Assembly: GCA_041391765.1 (NCBI GenBank)
Contig: JAWKNJ010000020.1
Span: forward strand, 1-64,000
Source of the DNA: SHAN690 sp041391765
Lineage (GTDB): Bacteria > Bacteroidota > Bacteroidia > Flavobacteriales_G > Salibacteraceae
Direction of reading: 5' to 3'
Length of the DNA: 64,000 bases
The notes under the pieces were generated by a model. That model was not told where the DNA came from. It saw only the letters and a program-made list of their open reading frames with translations, and did not search any database. Shown one piece after another: positions 17,703 to 27,059 of this stretch. The position numbers and the translations under genes were made by a program. The first letter of the stretch is position 1, and the number at the start of each line of letters is the position of its first letter.

Positions 17703-18413
17703 GTGAATGAAGATTCAACATATCCGACTCAGAAGCTTTCGATCAAGGCTTGGGCAGAAGATGATCGTCCTAGAGAGAAGATGATCCAAAAAGGTCGGGA
17801 TGTGTTGACCAATGCCGAGCTCATTGGTATCCTCATCGGATCCGGAACGCGTGAAGAATCAGCCATCGACATCGCCAAACGAATTTTGGCTTCTGTGGAA
17901 AATGACTTGAATAAATTGGGTGAATTGTCGTTAAAGGACCTGATGAAATTCAAAGGAATAGGCGAAGCGCGGGCAATCAATATAGCTTCTGCATTGGAGC
18001 TGGGAAGGAGAAGAAAGTCTGCCGAATCAAGCGAAGTGAAGAAGATCACTTCCAGTAAAGATTCCTTTGATGTGTTGTACCCATACCTCGCTGATTTGAA
18101 TCACGAGCAATTTTATGCTCTATTGCTGAATCGAAATAATAAGGTCATTGAAGTAGTCAGGATAAGTCAGGGTGGAGTTTCGGGAACGGTTGCGGATACG
18201 AAACTGATTTTCAAAGCTGCGATCGATCGCTTGGCCAGTTCGATCATTGTGGCTCACAATCATCCCTCAGGAAATCTGAAACCAAGCCGAGCGGATGAGA
18301 CGCTGACATCCAAATTGAAACAGGCTGGTGAGTTGGTTGAGGTTACTGTACTCGATCACCTGATCATTGCCGGTAAATCTTATTTCAGTTTCGCAGACGA
18401 AGGACTGCTATGA
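17703..18413 (+). CDS. radC: DNA repair protein RadC (JAB-domain protein)
   Basis: A 236-residue RadC homologue. The N-terminal helix-hairpin-helix-like part has PREKMIQKGRDVLTNAELIGILIGSG and LMKFKGIGEARAINIASALELGRR. The C-terminal MPN/JAB metal-binding domain carries the signature HNHPSGNLKPSRADE (HxH...D zinc ligands). The role in repair is historical and disputed; the JAB fold suggests a metalloprotease or nuclease-like activity. The start is GTG at 17703, within a few bases of the upstream terminator. It overlaps the next gene by 4 bases (ATGA), beginning a chain of coupled genes that runs to 22392. Confidence 0.93.
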   Translation: MNEDSTYPTQKLSIKAWAEDDRPREKMIQKGRDVLTNAELIGILIGSGTREESAIDIAKRILASVENDLNKLGELSLKDLMKFKGIGEARAINIASALELGRRRKSAESSEVKKITSSKDSFDVLYPYLADLNHEQFYALLLNRNNKVIEVVRISQGGVSGTVADTKLIFKAAIDRLASSIIVAHNHPSGNLKPSRADETLTSKLKQAGELVEVTVLDHLIIAGKSYFSFADEGLL

Positions 18414-19699
18414 GCAAAGACTTCCTGATATATGGCGAACGCAAAACAGCACGCTTGGCCTACATAGCCAACGAGTTGTTTGAAAGGCGATTTGGTCTAA
18501 ATCCAAAAATCACCTCCGATCGTGAAGAGTTCGGAAGCTTTCATGGCCCGAAACTGAATTATTCGAGAGAAAACCTGTGGTCATGTCCGCAGATTGTTCC
18601 TGCATCATTGTTATTCGAGAAACGCATACAGGATCATGAAATCGAAGTTCGTGTTGCGGATGCACTGCCTCTGCTGTTCGCTGACAATGTCAACAAGCTT
18701 GGACACGATCCAATTGCTGCTTGCTTTTACTTGCTTAGCCGCTACGAAGAATATATTCCCTATCGTCATGACGACCATGGCCGCTTCACGAGTGCTGCAA
18801 GCATTCTTTCCAAGCACGGTGCGATTGAGATCCCATTGGTTGATCGATATGTTCAACGATTACAGAAGGAGTTAGAGGAAGCGTATGATCTGAAGTTGAA
18901 TCAGTCCAAGTTTCAACTAGAGGTCACCGTTGACGTGGATCAATTGCTCATGTACAAGTCCAAGGGCATCGCGCGAACGTTGATTGGTGGCGTAAAAGAT
19001 GCCATTGTCGATCAACGAGGACTTGGTCAGCGATTCGATGTTATGTTGGGGCAAAAACGCGATCCGTTGGATGTTTATGATGAAATCATCACCAAGTGTG
19101 CCACGGTTGGCATCAAGCCCATTTTCTTTTTTCAGGTGGGAGAAACAAGTCGCTATGACATCAACAACCCGATTCACTTGCCGAATGTGATCAACAAAAT
19201 CAATGGAATTGGTGTGGACGCGGAAGTAGGTATTCATCCATCGTATTACACTTCCGAGCAGCCCGAAATGCTGGAAAAAGAAGTAGAGCGTTTGCGAATC
19301 GTAACAAGTAATACCATCATGCGCAGCCGTCAGCATTACTTGCGCTTTCGACTTCCATCCACATACAGAAGATTGGAGGAATTAGGAATTGAACATGACT
19401 ACAGTATGGGATTTTCGGACACCAATGGCTTTCGAGCAGGTACTTGCAAGCCCTTCCGATTCTATGACCTAGAGCGCGAGGAGTCAACCGGATTGACCGT
19501 CCATCCACTGATATACATGGACATGGTTTCTGTGCGGTCGCGTGATTCACTGTCCGCTTGCATTGAGGATGCTCATAGACTTAAAAAAGTTGTTGAATCG
19601 TTGGGAGGTGTGTATTCCACTGTTTGGCATCCGGAAGTTCTGATCGGTTATGATGTGAGTTTCCCATCTTTTGAAATTCTGAATAGCCTTCTCGCCTGA
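18410..19699 (+). CDS. Polysaccharide deacetylase-like protein
   Basis: A 429-residue protein. The N-terminal part (residues 1-150) is of the type that precedes deacetylase domains in Bacteroidota, with DPIAACFYLLSRYEEYIPY. From about residue 165 follows a NodB-like barrel: LEVTVDVDQLLMY (motif 1 with DVD), GIHPSYYT (H-containing motif), RQHYLRFRLPSTYRRLEELGIEHDYSMGF and WHPEVLIGYD near the end. Members remove acetyl groups from surface or cell-wall sugars, but the substrate is unknown here. No signal peptide, so cytoplasmic. It shares the stop/start bases with a FemAB-like gene, pointing to a joint role in surface glycan or peptidoglycan work. Confidence 0.8.
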   Translation: MSKDFLIYGERKTARLAYIANELFERRFGLNPKITSDREEFGSFHGPKLNYSRENLWSCPQIVPASLLFEKRIQDHEIEVRVADALPLLFADNVNKLGHDPIAACFYLLSRYEEYIPYRHDDHGRFTSAASILSKHGAIEIPLVDRYVQRLQKELEEAYDLKLNQSKFQLEVTVDVDQLLMYKSKGIARTLIGGVKDAIVDQRGLGQRFDVMLGQKRDPLDVYDEIITKCATVGIKPIFFFQVGETSRYDINNPIHLPNVINKINGIGVDAEVGIHPSYYTSEQPEMLEKEVERLRIVTSNTIMRSRQHYLRFRLPSTYRRLEELGIEHDYSMGFSDTNGFRAGTCKPFRFYDLEREESTGLTVHPLIYMDMVSVRSRDSLSACIEDAHRLKKVVESLGGVYSTVWHPEVLIGYDVSFPSFEILNSLLA

Positions 19700-20604
19700 T
19701 GCAATTCCTTCAGCGCCATCAAATTGATGATGAAAAATGGAATGAAGTTGTTCGGTCATCCGATCGGTTCCGACACTATGCGCTCACGTATTTCTTGGAT
19801 GCGGTTACGGTAGAATGGTCTGCGTTCGTTGGCGATAATTACGAATGGGTCTGGCCTGTACCGATCAAACGCTCTCCTGTGCCGCAGGTGTATCAACCCT
19901 TGCTTGCGCAGCAGTTAGGGCCTTATTTTACTGAATCAATAAGTGAAGGGGAGATTGAAATGGTGTGGAAGGAATTGAAGTCAAACTACTGGCGATTGAA
20001 CGTAAAGTTCAGCGATCACTTTAAAGCAATACCGTTCGAGGTTGGAAGGAAGCATATCAATGTTGAGCTTGCGCTTGATTCGGAGTATGATACATTGACG
20101 AAGAATTACAAGCGGAATGCCGTGTCGAACATCAGAAAGGCCGAACAAGCAGAATTGGTAATCAGTGTTGACGAAGAGTATCAGCCTGAAATCGTAAAGC
20201 AGTTTAAGCTCGGAAAAGGCAAGGAAGTAAATGAGTTGGATGAGGCATTTTATGCTCAGGTTCAAAGTATCTATGAGGCATTTGCTGGCCGCAACGAATC
20301 AGAGACTTGGGTAGCATCCATTGATGGTAAATTTTTAGCTGGCATCATGCTTTTGAAGACGAACAATCGGCTACTTAATTTCTTCACTGGAAATGCCCCT
20401 GATGCGCGAGAAGTCGGAGCCATGCACTTCTTGTTTGATGCGATTATCAAGCGATACGCAAATTCCGCGTCAGCGCTCGATTTTGAAGGCAGTAATGATG
20501 AGAATTTGGCCTATTTCTACAAAAGCTTTGGCGGTAGTGAAAAAGTATATTTACAGGCTCAAACAGGGTGGATGCCTCCACTGATAAAAAAGGTTTTAGG
20601 GTGA
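19699..20604 (+). CDS. GNAT/FemAB-like acyltransferase
   Basis: A 301-residue protein with the double acetyltransferase-like layout of FemAB proteins: YALTYFLDAV near residue 30, YNRNAVSNIRKAEQA-like sequence at about 135-150 (NYKRNAVSNIRKAEQAELVI), WVASIDGKFLAGIMLLK at about 205-221 and ALDFEGSNDENLAYFYKSFGG at about 253-273, the last typical of the GNAT C-terminal acceptor region. FemAB enzymes pass amino acids from tRNA to peptidoglycan; related Bacteroidota proteins act in exopolysaccharide or lipid modification. The exact donor is unknown. It starts in the stop of the deacetylase-like gene and overlaps the GTG of upp. Confidence 0.72.
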   Translation: MQFLQRHQIDDEKWNEVVRSSDRFRHYALTYFLDAVTVEWSAFVGDNYEWVWPVPIKRSPVPQVYQPLLAQQLGPYFTESISEGEIEMVWKELKSNYWRLNVKFSDHFKAIPFEVGRKHINVELALDSEYDTLTKNYKRNAVSNIRKAEQAELVISVDEEYQPEIVKQFKLGKGKEVNELDEAFYAQVQSIYEAFAGRNESETWVASIDGKFLAGIMLLKTNNRLLNFFTGNAPDAREVGAMHFLFDAIIKRYANSASALDFEGSNDENLAYFYKSFGGSEKVYLQAQTGWMPPLIKKVLG

Positions 20605-21260
20605 AAAAAATCCATCACTTAGGCGAAGCCAGATCAGCGATAGATAATTATATGGCTGATTTGCGCAATGTGGACGTTCAAACCGATCGCGCCATGTTTC
20701 GCGAGAACATTCGAAGGGTGGGGAGAGCCATCGGTTTAGAGATTAGCAAGACGCTTGATTACAAGGAAGTTCTGATTACGACTCCTTTGGCAAAGCATGG
20801 TCAATTTCAATTAGGCGATGAAGTAGTGGTAATCACAATTCTGCGAGCCGGTTTGCCGATGCACGAAGGCATTTTAGATGTCTTTCCAAAGGCTGAAAAT
20901 GGATTCATTTCGGCATATAGAAAACACGATGCGGATGGTTCGTTTACCATAGACGTTGGATACGTTGCATGTCCTTCACTGGAAGGAAAGGTGCTGATTT
21001 TGAATGATCCTATGTTGGCTACGGGTGCTTCATTTGAAAATGCCATGTACGCATTAAAAGAGTATGGCAAACCCAAGGCGCTTCATTTGGCTGCGGTGAT
21101 TGCGAGCCAATATGGGGTGAATGCGCTAGACAAGTCATTTGGTGATGACGTTGAGTTGTGGGTGGCTGCCATTGATCCTGAGTTAAACGAAGACAAGTAC
21201 ATCGTTCCGGGTTTGGGGGATGCAGGCGATTTGTGTTTCGGACCTAAGCTCCAATCATAG
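20601..21260 (+). CDS. upp: Uracil phosphoribosyltransferase
   Basis: Pyrimidine salvage enzyme making UMP from uracil and PRPP. The PRPP-binding motif is VLILNDPMLATGAS, and the C-terminal uracil-binding signature is YIVPGLGDAGDLCFGPK. TILRAGLPMHEG near residue 75 is the usual active-site strand. Starting from GTG at 20601 (overlapping the previous TGA as GTGA) gives 219 residues, near the family norm; an earlier in-frame ATG at 20568 would add 11 residues read inside the FemAB-like gene and is less likely. The PRPP motif has DPM in place of the more usual DPMLATG context D-P-M, so it is fully conserved. Confidence 0.9.
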   Translation: MKKIHHLGEARSAIDNYMADLRNVDVQTDRAMFRENIRRVGRAIGLEISKTLDYKEVLITTPLAKHGQFQLGDEVVVITILRAGLPMHEGILDVFPKAENGFISAYRKHDADGSFTIDVGYVACPSLEGKVLILNDPMLATGASFENAMYALKEYGKPKALHLAAVIASQYGVNALDKSFGDDVELWVAAIDPELNEDKYIVPGLGDAGDLCFGPKLQS

Positions 21261-21707
21261 GTGATGGTTGAAGTGCTTCAGATTGTTGGTTTAGCATTGC
21301 TGGCTAGTGTAAAGTTTCTTTATGGTCCAACGGCCGTCTATCTTGCTGGGTATGGTTTTGTTCAAACCTTACTAATTACAACTGCCGGTGGTTTTTTTGG
21401 TGTGTTTGTCTTTTTCTATGCGGGTGAAATGTTGATGGCAGGATGGCGCAAGTTGTTCCCGAGAAAGAAGCCCAAGAAAAAGTTTACTAAAGGAAACAGG
21501 GCAATTATTAAAGTACGGGCGAGTTATGGACTTTATGGCTTGGCATTCATTACGCCTTGCATCATTTCTATTCCTGTTGGGTGCTTGCTCGCAGCTCGGT
21601 TTTACGATGGACACAAGCTCGTTATTCCACTGATGTTTGCATCGGTTGTGTTTTGGTCAATAGTTTTGACATCGATTACCTTTTTGGTCGGGCCAATCTT
21701 TGGATAA
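21261..21707 (+). CDS. Small integral membrane protein
   Basis: A 148-residue protein beginning directly after the upp stop (GTG 21261, or ATG 21264). It has about four hydrophobic segments: residues 4-20, 29-55, 93-112 and 122-146. Between the second and third lies a strongly basic cytoplasmic loop KKPKKKFTKGNRAIIKVR. The pattern resembles small DedA-like or small multidrug-export-type proteins, but I see no decisive motif. It overlaps the next gene by 8 bases. Function unknown. Confidence 0.72.
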   Translation: MMVEVLQIVGLALLASVKFLYGPTAVYLAGYGFVQTLLITTAGGFFGVFVFFYAGEMLMAGWRKLFPRKKPKKKFTKGNRAIIKVRASYGLYGLAFITPCIISIPVGCLLAARFYDGHKLVIPLMFASVVFWSIVLTSITFLVGPIFG

Positions 21708-22392
21708 CATTCGCCACATATTTTTTGATCTCGACAACACGCTTTGGGATTTTGATTCCAACAGCAGAGAGACATTGGGCGAAGTATACGACCAGTTTCA
21801 GCTTCATGACAAAGCGGATGCAGACAAGACCTACTTCATCGAACGCTATTTAATTCATAACGATCACTACTGGGATTTGTATCGTCAAAATCGTGTGACC
21901 AAGGCTCGTCTGCGAACTGCGCGCTTTGAGAAGGCCATGGAAGATGTTGGGATCTACAATAAGAAATTGTCTCGCCACTTTGGACAGGCATACATTGAGC
22001 AGTGCCCTCACAAGACCAAATTGAATGATGATGTGCTTGAAGTACTTGAGAAACTCTCCGGTAACTATCGACTCCACATCCTATCCAATGGATTTCACGA
22101 GGTTCAGTTGGTGAAGCTCAAAGTTTCCGGTCTAGAACCATTTTTTGATCAGGTGGTGACTTCAGAATTGGCACGCGCCAAGAAGCCGAGTCCGCGAATA
22201 TTTGAATATGCTCAAAAGGTGAGTGGCGCAAGCGAAGGTGAGTCGCTTATGATCGGAGATCACTTGGATGCTGATGTCGTTGGAGCATTAGAGTTTGGAT
22301 GGAAGGCAATCCACTATAATCCGAAAGCATTGCGTCACCAGCATCAAAGCATAAGTAGATTGAAAGACTTACTGCCCTTATTAAGCAAATGA
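21700..22392 (+). CDS. HAD-family nucleotidase, YjjG-like
   Basis: A 230-residue haloacid-dehalogenase hydrolase. Motif I is FFDLDNTLWDFDSN (nucleophile Asp and DxD), motif II is ILSNGFHEVQ, motif III is the Lys in RAKKPSPRIF, and motif IV is LMIGDHLDADVVGA. This matches YjjG-like noncanonical pyrimidine nucleotidases, which dephosphorylate damaged or unusual dUMP/dTMP-type nucleotides; the substrate is inferred from the family. The start is TTG at 21700 inside the end of the membrane-protein gene. It is the last gene of the coupled chain and converges on psd with a 12-base overlap. Confidence 0.87.
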   Translation: MDNIRHIFFDLDNTLWDFDSNSRETLGEVYDQFQLHDKADADKTYFIERYLIHNDHYWDLYRQNRVTKARLRTARFEKAMEDVGIYNKKLSRHFGQAYIEQCPHKTKLNDDVLEVLEKLSGNYRLHILSNGFHEVQLVKLKVSGLEPFFDQVVTSELARAKKPSPRIFEYAQKVSGASEGESLMIGDHLDADVVGALEFGWKAIHYNPKALRHQHQSISRLKDLLPLLSK

Positions 22393-23040
22393 AGCAATCA
22401 CCGTTTGTCCGCCTATGGACTTTTGTTCCAAGTTTACTTCAACCTTAGCACTTATCGGAATAAGTAAGTCCACTCGGCTACCAAACTTGATGAAGCCCAT
22501 TTCTTCACCTTGTTCGATCTCTGTGTCGGTTTTCGCATAATTCACAATGCGTCTTGCCATGGCTCCGGCTATTTGCTTCACTAAGATTTCACCGTGCTTA
22601 GGATGCTTGATCACAATGCTGTGTCGCTCGTTGTCTGTTGATGATTTAGGATGCCAAGCCACTAAGTATTTCCCAGGATGATACTTTGAATAGATCACTC
22701 TACCCGTAATCGGATACCAGTTGATATGCACGTTCGTTGGGGACATGAAAATGCTGATCTGTCGAACTTTTTCCTTGAAGTATTCACTGTCCTGAACTTC
22801 TTCAATAACCACCACTTTTCCATCAGCAGGGGCAATGATGGCGTCATCCATGATGAGCTTGCGTCTTGCCGGGTATCGGAAAAATTGAAGGATTGCTACC
22901 ATGATGAATACGGCAACAGCAAGCGCAACTGGTTGCGCAAGTCTTATGTGATCAAGCCCGTAAGTAGCTGCTAAAACGATTGCCAACGAAACGATGATGG
23001 CTAGAAAAATGGAAACACGTCCCTCGCGGTGAAATTTCAT
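22381..23040 (-). CDS. psd: Phosphatidylserine decarboxylase
   Basis: Membrane-associated enzyme converting phosphatidylserine to phosphatidylethanolamine. Its 219 residues fit the short bacterial Psd type. Residues 10-55 contain two membrane segments. APADGKVVVIEE, FMSPTNVHINWYP and HPGKYLVAWHPKS are family signatures. FGSRVD at 187-191 is the self-cleavage site: Ser188 becomes the pyruvoyl cofactor of the alpha subunit. It sits 3 bases after cdsA on the same strand, so the two phospholipid genes form a unit. Confidence 0.94.
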   Translation of the reverse strand: MKFHREGRVSIFLAIIVSLAIVLAATYGLDHIRLAQPVALAVAVFIMVAILQFFRYPARRKLIMDDAIIAPADGKVVVIEEVQDSEYFKEKVRQISIFMSPTNVHINWYPITGRVIYSKYHPGKYLVAWHPKSSTDNERHSIVIKHPKHGEILVKQIAGAMARRIVNYAKTDTEIEQGEEMGFIKFGSRVDLLIPISAKVEVNLEQKSIGGQTVIASFA

Positions 23041-23043
23041 GTA

Positions 23044-23877
23044 TTAACTCTTCGGTAGTGCGATTTCAAAGAAAAGGATAGCCGCAGGAACTGCGAGCAT
23101 CATTGCATCAAATCTGTCAAAAAAACCTCCGTGACCTGGCAAGAACCTTCCTGAATCCTTTACTCCCGCAGCCCTTTTGATGCGCGATTCGAGAAGGTCA
23201 CCAAAGGATCCGAATAAGATGCAGGTGAATGCGAAACCAATCATGATCGCTGTATTTGGCATACCATCAAGCATGCTTAATACATATCCTGCGGCTAGTG
23301 CGCATAACATCCCTCCAATACTTCCTTCCCAAGTTTTATTTGGCGAAAGCCTTTCGTAGAGTTTAGTGCGGCCAAGTTTTCGACCAATTAGGTAAGCACC
23401 TGAATCATTTATCCAGATGAGTGCAAAAACAGATATCGTTATGTAAGGCGTGGGCAGGTCGCTTCTGTATTCAAAGAAATAGGCGATACCTAAAAAGGAA
23501 GCGGCAACATAAATTGGCGTAAGCAGGGTGGAAGCGATTTGTTCGAAGGGACGATCACCAACATTAAAGAGTTCTAAAACGGCAGCCGTCAAGGAAAACA
23601 AGCCCAAGCCAATCAATGCCCACTTTGACGTTTCGTTTAAATAAAGCATCGCGTAGCTCGACAAAACGAGCATGATATAAAGCGTGATTGCCAGTGGTTT
23701 TTGAACTCTGGTTTTACCTTTCTGAATAAGGTTAATCACTTCATTCAGCGTGAATCCACCAAGTAAAGCATATAATGTGAATGCGAAGCGTGAGTCAGAA
23801 ATGAAGAGTGGCCCTAGAATTAAAACCACGAAAGCAATAGATGATATCGTGCGGGTCAACAGGTTGCTTGGACGCAA
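23044..23877 (-). CDS. cdsA: Phosphatidate cytidylyltransferase
   Basis: Integral membrane enzyme that makes CDP-diacylglycerol, the common precursor of phospholipids. The protein has 277 residues with about seven or eight hydrophobic segments. The CdsA core is clear: WINDSGAYLIGRKLGRTKL, LSPNKTWEGSIGG and, near the end, FGSFGDLLESRIKRAAGVKDSGRFLPGHGGFFDRFDAM, the PS01315-type signature. It lies directly upstream of psd. In related genomes cdsA usually follows the ftsH/DUF2007 pair; here a 2.6-kb gene on the opposite strand stands between. Confidence 0.95.
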   Translation of the reverse strand: MRPSNLLTRTISSIAFVVLILGPLFISDSRFAFTLYALLGGFTLNEVINLIQKGKTRVQKPLAITLYIMLVLSSYAMLYLNETSKWALIGLGLFSLTAAVLELFNVGDRPFEQIASTLLTPIYVAASFLGIAYFFEYRSDLPTPYITISVFALIWINDSGAYLIGRKLGRTKLYERLSPNKTWEGSIGGMLCALAAGYVLSMLDGMPNTAIMIGFAFTCILFGSFGDLLESRIKRAAGVKDSGRFLPGHGGFFDRFDAMMLAVPAAILFFEIALPKS

Positions 23878-24115
23878 AATTGAATTGACTGAGATGATAA
23901 GTATGGTCTTTTTCTGAGTTAAACAGTCGGCTTCAAATAAAGAGAATTTAGCGTTGATGGCGCTAATTCAAATGAGTGACTTGGTGTGGAAGTTATATCA
24001 ATGGAATAGAGCATACGACTAAAGTTTGATAAATAATATTTCCTCTCCAGCATACACGAGCTCTAGAAACTTCATTTCTAATTGGTTAATTTGCGTTCAA
24101 AAGTGATTCCATTTA

Positions 24116-26755
24116 ATGGGACGATATTTAATCTTTATTTCCTTACCTCTATTCACGGCATTTATTAATTCCTTGGATGTAAAATCTCAGGTTGCATTTA
24201 CTAATGTCGCAGGCGAACGAGGTCTAGATCATCAATTCGGAATTAGCATATCCACGGATCCATATGCCGGAGGGATTTCTTTCGTGGATTTTGACGGTGA
24301 TGGTTGGGATGATCTGTTGCTTACAAAGCGCGATGTTGGCCAGCTGTTTCTTTATAAGAATCAGAATGGCTATAATTTTTTGCTTCAGACCATAACATTA
24401 CCGGGTTTATCGACACCCGAGCAGCCAATATGGCTGGATTACGATAATGACGGAGACAAGGACATAATCGTTTCGCAGAGCGTTGGTGGTATAAGACTAT
24501 ACCGACAAGATCCCGGGTTTCAATTTACTGACGTTTCCGTGGCTGCGGGTATTGATACGACTACATACAATTATCATGGTATTTCATGTGCGGATATAAA
24601 CAATGATGGGTACCTTGATTTCTACTGTTCTAATTTTGACATTACTTACACCAACAGGGTTTACCTATCCGATCAGAATGGTGGGTTTACAGAAATATCC
24701 AACTCCTGTGGGGCCAATAATGGATATTGCACCACGTTTGGGTGTGTTTTTTTCGACTTGAACAAGGACGGACTTCAAGATATCTACATAGTCAATGATC
24801 ATAATTTTGGGAATGAGATATATAAGAACATAGGTAATTCCACGTTTGTTCCGATTGGGTCTTCTTCTGGTGGATTAGTCCAGGCACTTGGAATGGGGGC
24901 AACCGTTGGAGACATAGATGATAATGGTTACTTGGATTTTTTTGCTGCAGCAGGTCCTCCGCATAACTTTCTATACAAGAACAATGGCAATGAAACATTC
25001 ACAAATTTTTCAGATAGTTCTAATGTCGATGTAACTAATTGTCATGCTTCATGGGGAGCCAATTTCTTTGATGTTGATCTTGATATGGATTTGGATTTGT
25101 ACTACTCTGATGATGATCAAACCAACTTACTGCCACCCACGCCATCAAGAATATTTTTGAATGGCGGAAGTGGTGTTTTTGATTCCACAAATGTCATACT
25201 TGCTGATACACATCGTTCTTCCGCCAATGCCATTGGAGACTTTAACAACGATGGACTTATCGATATATGCGTTCAGAACATCTCACCGCAGGGAGCAGAT
25301 CTCTGGGAAAATCGGACGCAAACAAGCAACAATTGGCTCAAGTTGATATTAAAGGGCTCCGTCTCAAATAAAGATGCTATTGGTTCTATGGTAACCGCAT
25401 ATGTGGGAAATCATCAATATATACGAACCGTTCAGATGGGGGGTGTTCTATTAAATCAAAACTCAAACTGCTTAACATTAGCTTCAGGTGATACTTGTGG
25501 GTTTGACTCCATCCATGTGCGATGGCCAAATGGATCCGATACCACACTTTATACGATCGAATGTTCTCAGATTATTGAATTGACAGAGTTTGGAAATGCG
25601 GTTCCAAAGGCAACTATAATGGCCGTAAATGGCAATAATCTATGTCCAAATGATACACTCAGATTAGCGGTGCCAAGAGGGTATGATTCGATTCTCTGGT
25701 CTAATGGAAGCACTTCGGATACTATTCAAGTGGTAGCGGGTGGTTTATATTCCGTTACCGTAACAAATCAATATGGATACTCCTCTAGCGCATCAATTAA
25801 TATTTTCCCTAGATCAAATCCATCCTTTGCAATCAATAAGACAAATCCATCATGTTTTGGAAAAAGTAATGGGTCTGTAACCATGGTGCCCTCGGCCGGA
25901 CAAGCTGGATATTCACAAGTATGGGAGAACGGAGCTACGGGAGTGGCAAGAGTGAATCTTGATACTGGTAGTTATTCGGTTACAGTAACGAATAAATTCG
26001 GATGTAAGTTGAGTAAATCAGTGCTTTTGGAGCAGCCCGATTCGTTGGAGATATTACTAGCAGGCAATGATCTTTCGTGCTTTGGGGATACTTCGGGATC
26101 GATCATTACCTCAGTGAGTGGAGGAACATCACCTTATGAGTATTATTGGTCGGATGCCGTATTCACAAGTAATAGAAGCAAACTCAATCCTGGTGTTTAT
26201 GAAGTGAAAGTTATAGACTTAAGGTCTTGTGAAGCTTCGGCAAGCGTTAGTATTGATCAACCTTCAGTTTTAAGTGCAGAAGTTTTAATCAGCCTTATTG
26301 ATTCTTTGCCAAACACTTGGAATGTTATCGTTAATGCGACTGGCGGTGTTGCTCCATATTCTATCGAGTGGTCGACTGATCAAAGTATTGTGTCTTTTGA
26401 GGCTATATTGACTGACTCAGGGAAACACTATGTGAAAGTCTATGACTCACATGAATGCTCAGTTGTCTCAGAATTCGAACTTAATCAAGAATCCACACAC
26501 ATTTCGAATCCTGTCAACATCGAATCAACCAACTTGTGGTATCCAAACCCAGCCACCGGTATTATTAGAACAAAAACTGCAGACTTGTTAATTGTGAACC
26601 TTCGCGATATTTCTGGAAGACTAATTGCTTCTTATGGAAATGTGTCGAGTATTGATCTTGATGAATTTGGGTTCGTATCGGGACAAATAATCTTGATAGA
26701 GACGATTCGAGGTTCTGGAAATGTGTACCAAGTAATGGTGCTGTCAAACCATTGA
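24116..26755 (+). CDS. Secreted VCBS/FG-GAP repeat protein with ASPIC/UnbV and SprB repeats
   Basis: A large exported protein of 879 residues. Signal peptide to about residue 25 (ending KSQ). Residues 30-430 carry FG-GAP/VCBS blades with calcium-type loops such as DFDGDGWDD, DYDNDGDKD, DINNDGYLD, DIDDNGYLD and DFNNDGLID. An ASPIC/UnbV domain follows (IGSMVTAYVGNHQYIRTVQMGG, VRWPNGSDTTLY). Next are immunoglobulin-like and SprB-type repeats (PSCFGKSNGSV, LSCFGDTSGSI, with Y-V-T-V-TN). The C-terminus (LWYPNPATGII, VNLRDISGRLI) is a divergent T9SS sorting domain. Probably a surface adhesin or matrix protein. It lies opposite in direction to the genes on both sides. Confidence 0.85.
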   Translation: MGRYLIFISLPLFTAFINSLDVKSQVAFTNVAGERGLDHQFGISISTDPYAGGISFVDFDGDGWDDLLLTKRDVGQLFLYKNQNGYNFLLQTITLPGLSTPEQPIWLDYDNDGDKDIIVSQSVGGIRLYRQDPGFQFTDVSVAAGIDTTTYNYHGISCADINNDGYLDFYCSNFDITYTNRVYLSDQNGGFTEISNSCGANNGYCTTFGCVFFDLNKDGLQDIYIVNDHNFGNEIYKNIGNSTFVPIGSSSGGLVQALGMGATVGDIDDNGYLDFFAAAGPPHNFLYKNNGNETFTNFSDSSNVDVTNCHASWGANFFDVDLDMDLDLYYSDDDQTNLLPPTPSRIFLNGGSGVFDSTNVILADTHRSSANAIGDFNNDGLIDICVQNISPQGADLWENRTQTSNNWLKLILKGSVSNKDAIGSMVTAYVGNHQYIRTVQMGGVLLNQNSNCLTLASGDTCGFDSIHVRWPNGSDTTLYTIECSQIIELTEFGNAVPKATIMAVNGNNLCPNDTLRLAVPRGYDSILWSNGSTSDTIQVVAGGLYSVTVTNQYGYSSSASINIFPRSNPSFAINKTNPSCFGKSNGSVTMVPSAGQAGYSQVWENGATGVARVNLDTGSYSVTVTNKFGCKLSKSVLLEQPDSLEILLAGNDLSCFGDTSGSIITSVSGGTSPYEYYWSDAVFTSNRSKLNPGVYEVKVIDLRSCEASASVSIDQPSVLSAEVLISLIDSLPNTWNVIVNATGGVAPYSIEWSTDQSIVSFEAILTDSGKHYVKVYDSHECSVVSEFELNQESTHISNPVNIESTNLWYPNPATGIIRTKTADLLIVNLRDISGRLIASYGNVSSIDLDEFGFVSGQIILIETIRGSGNVYQVMVLSNH

Positions 26756-26822
26756 ATTCATGATTGTCGTTGAGTTCTAAGATATTATTGACTAATGACG
26801 GCTTTTTAGATATAATCTCAGG

Positions 26823-27059
26823 TTATCCTTCAATTTCCGAATCTTTAATTACTCTGATGGCCTTTTCGAGGTCGTTTTTGTGGACGTACAAACCGATTTC
26901 TCGCGCCACATTCAGAGAATCGAAGGTATGATCATGAGAATTGATCGTTTCACTCATGATGCTGTTATCGGCCAGCATAGCTTTCACTATGTCCACTTCA
27001 TACTCTGAGGTAGAGCGGAAAACGATGACCCAGTTGTCAGGCGGTTGGTTCATGATCAT
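26823..27059 (-). CDS. DUF2007 (putative signal-transducing) protein
   Basis: A small cytoplasmic protein of 78 residues from ATG 27059 (or 76 from 27053). VIVFRSTSEYEVDIVKAML followed by EIGLYVHKNDLEKAIRVIKD is the DUF2007 pattern, a short ferredoxin-like fold named a putative signal-transducing domain without proven function. Longer starts upstream would run far into ftsH in another frame and give a lysine-rich leader unlike the family. It overlaps the end of ftsH by about 20 bases, so the two are co-translated. Confidence 0.82.
   Translation of the reverse strand: MIMNQPPDNWVIVFRSTSEYEVDIVKAMLADNSIMSETINSHDHTFDSLNVAREIGLYVHKNDLEKAIRVIKDSEIEG

Noticed and set aside
23936..23975. Hairpin GAATTTAGCG/CGCTAATTC as a terminator or riboswitch
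   Set aside because: One-base bulge, no T-run on either strand and no known riboswitch consensus.
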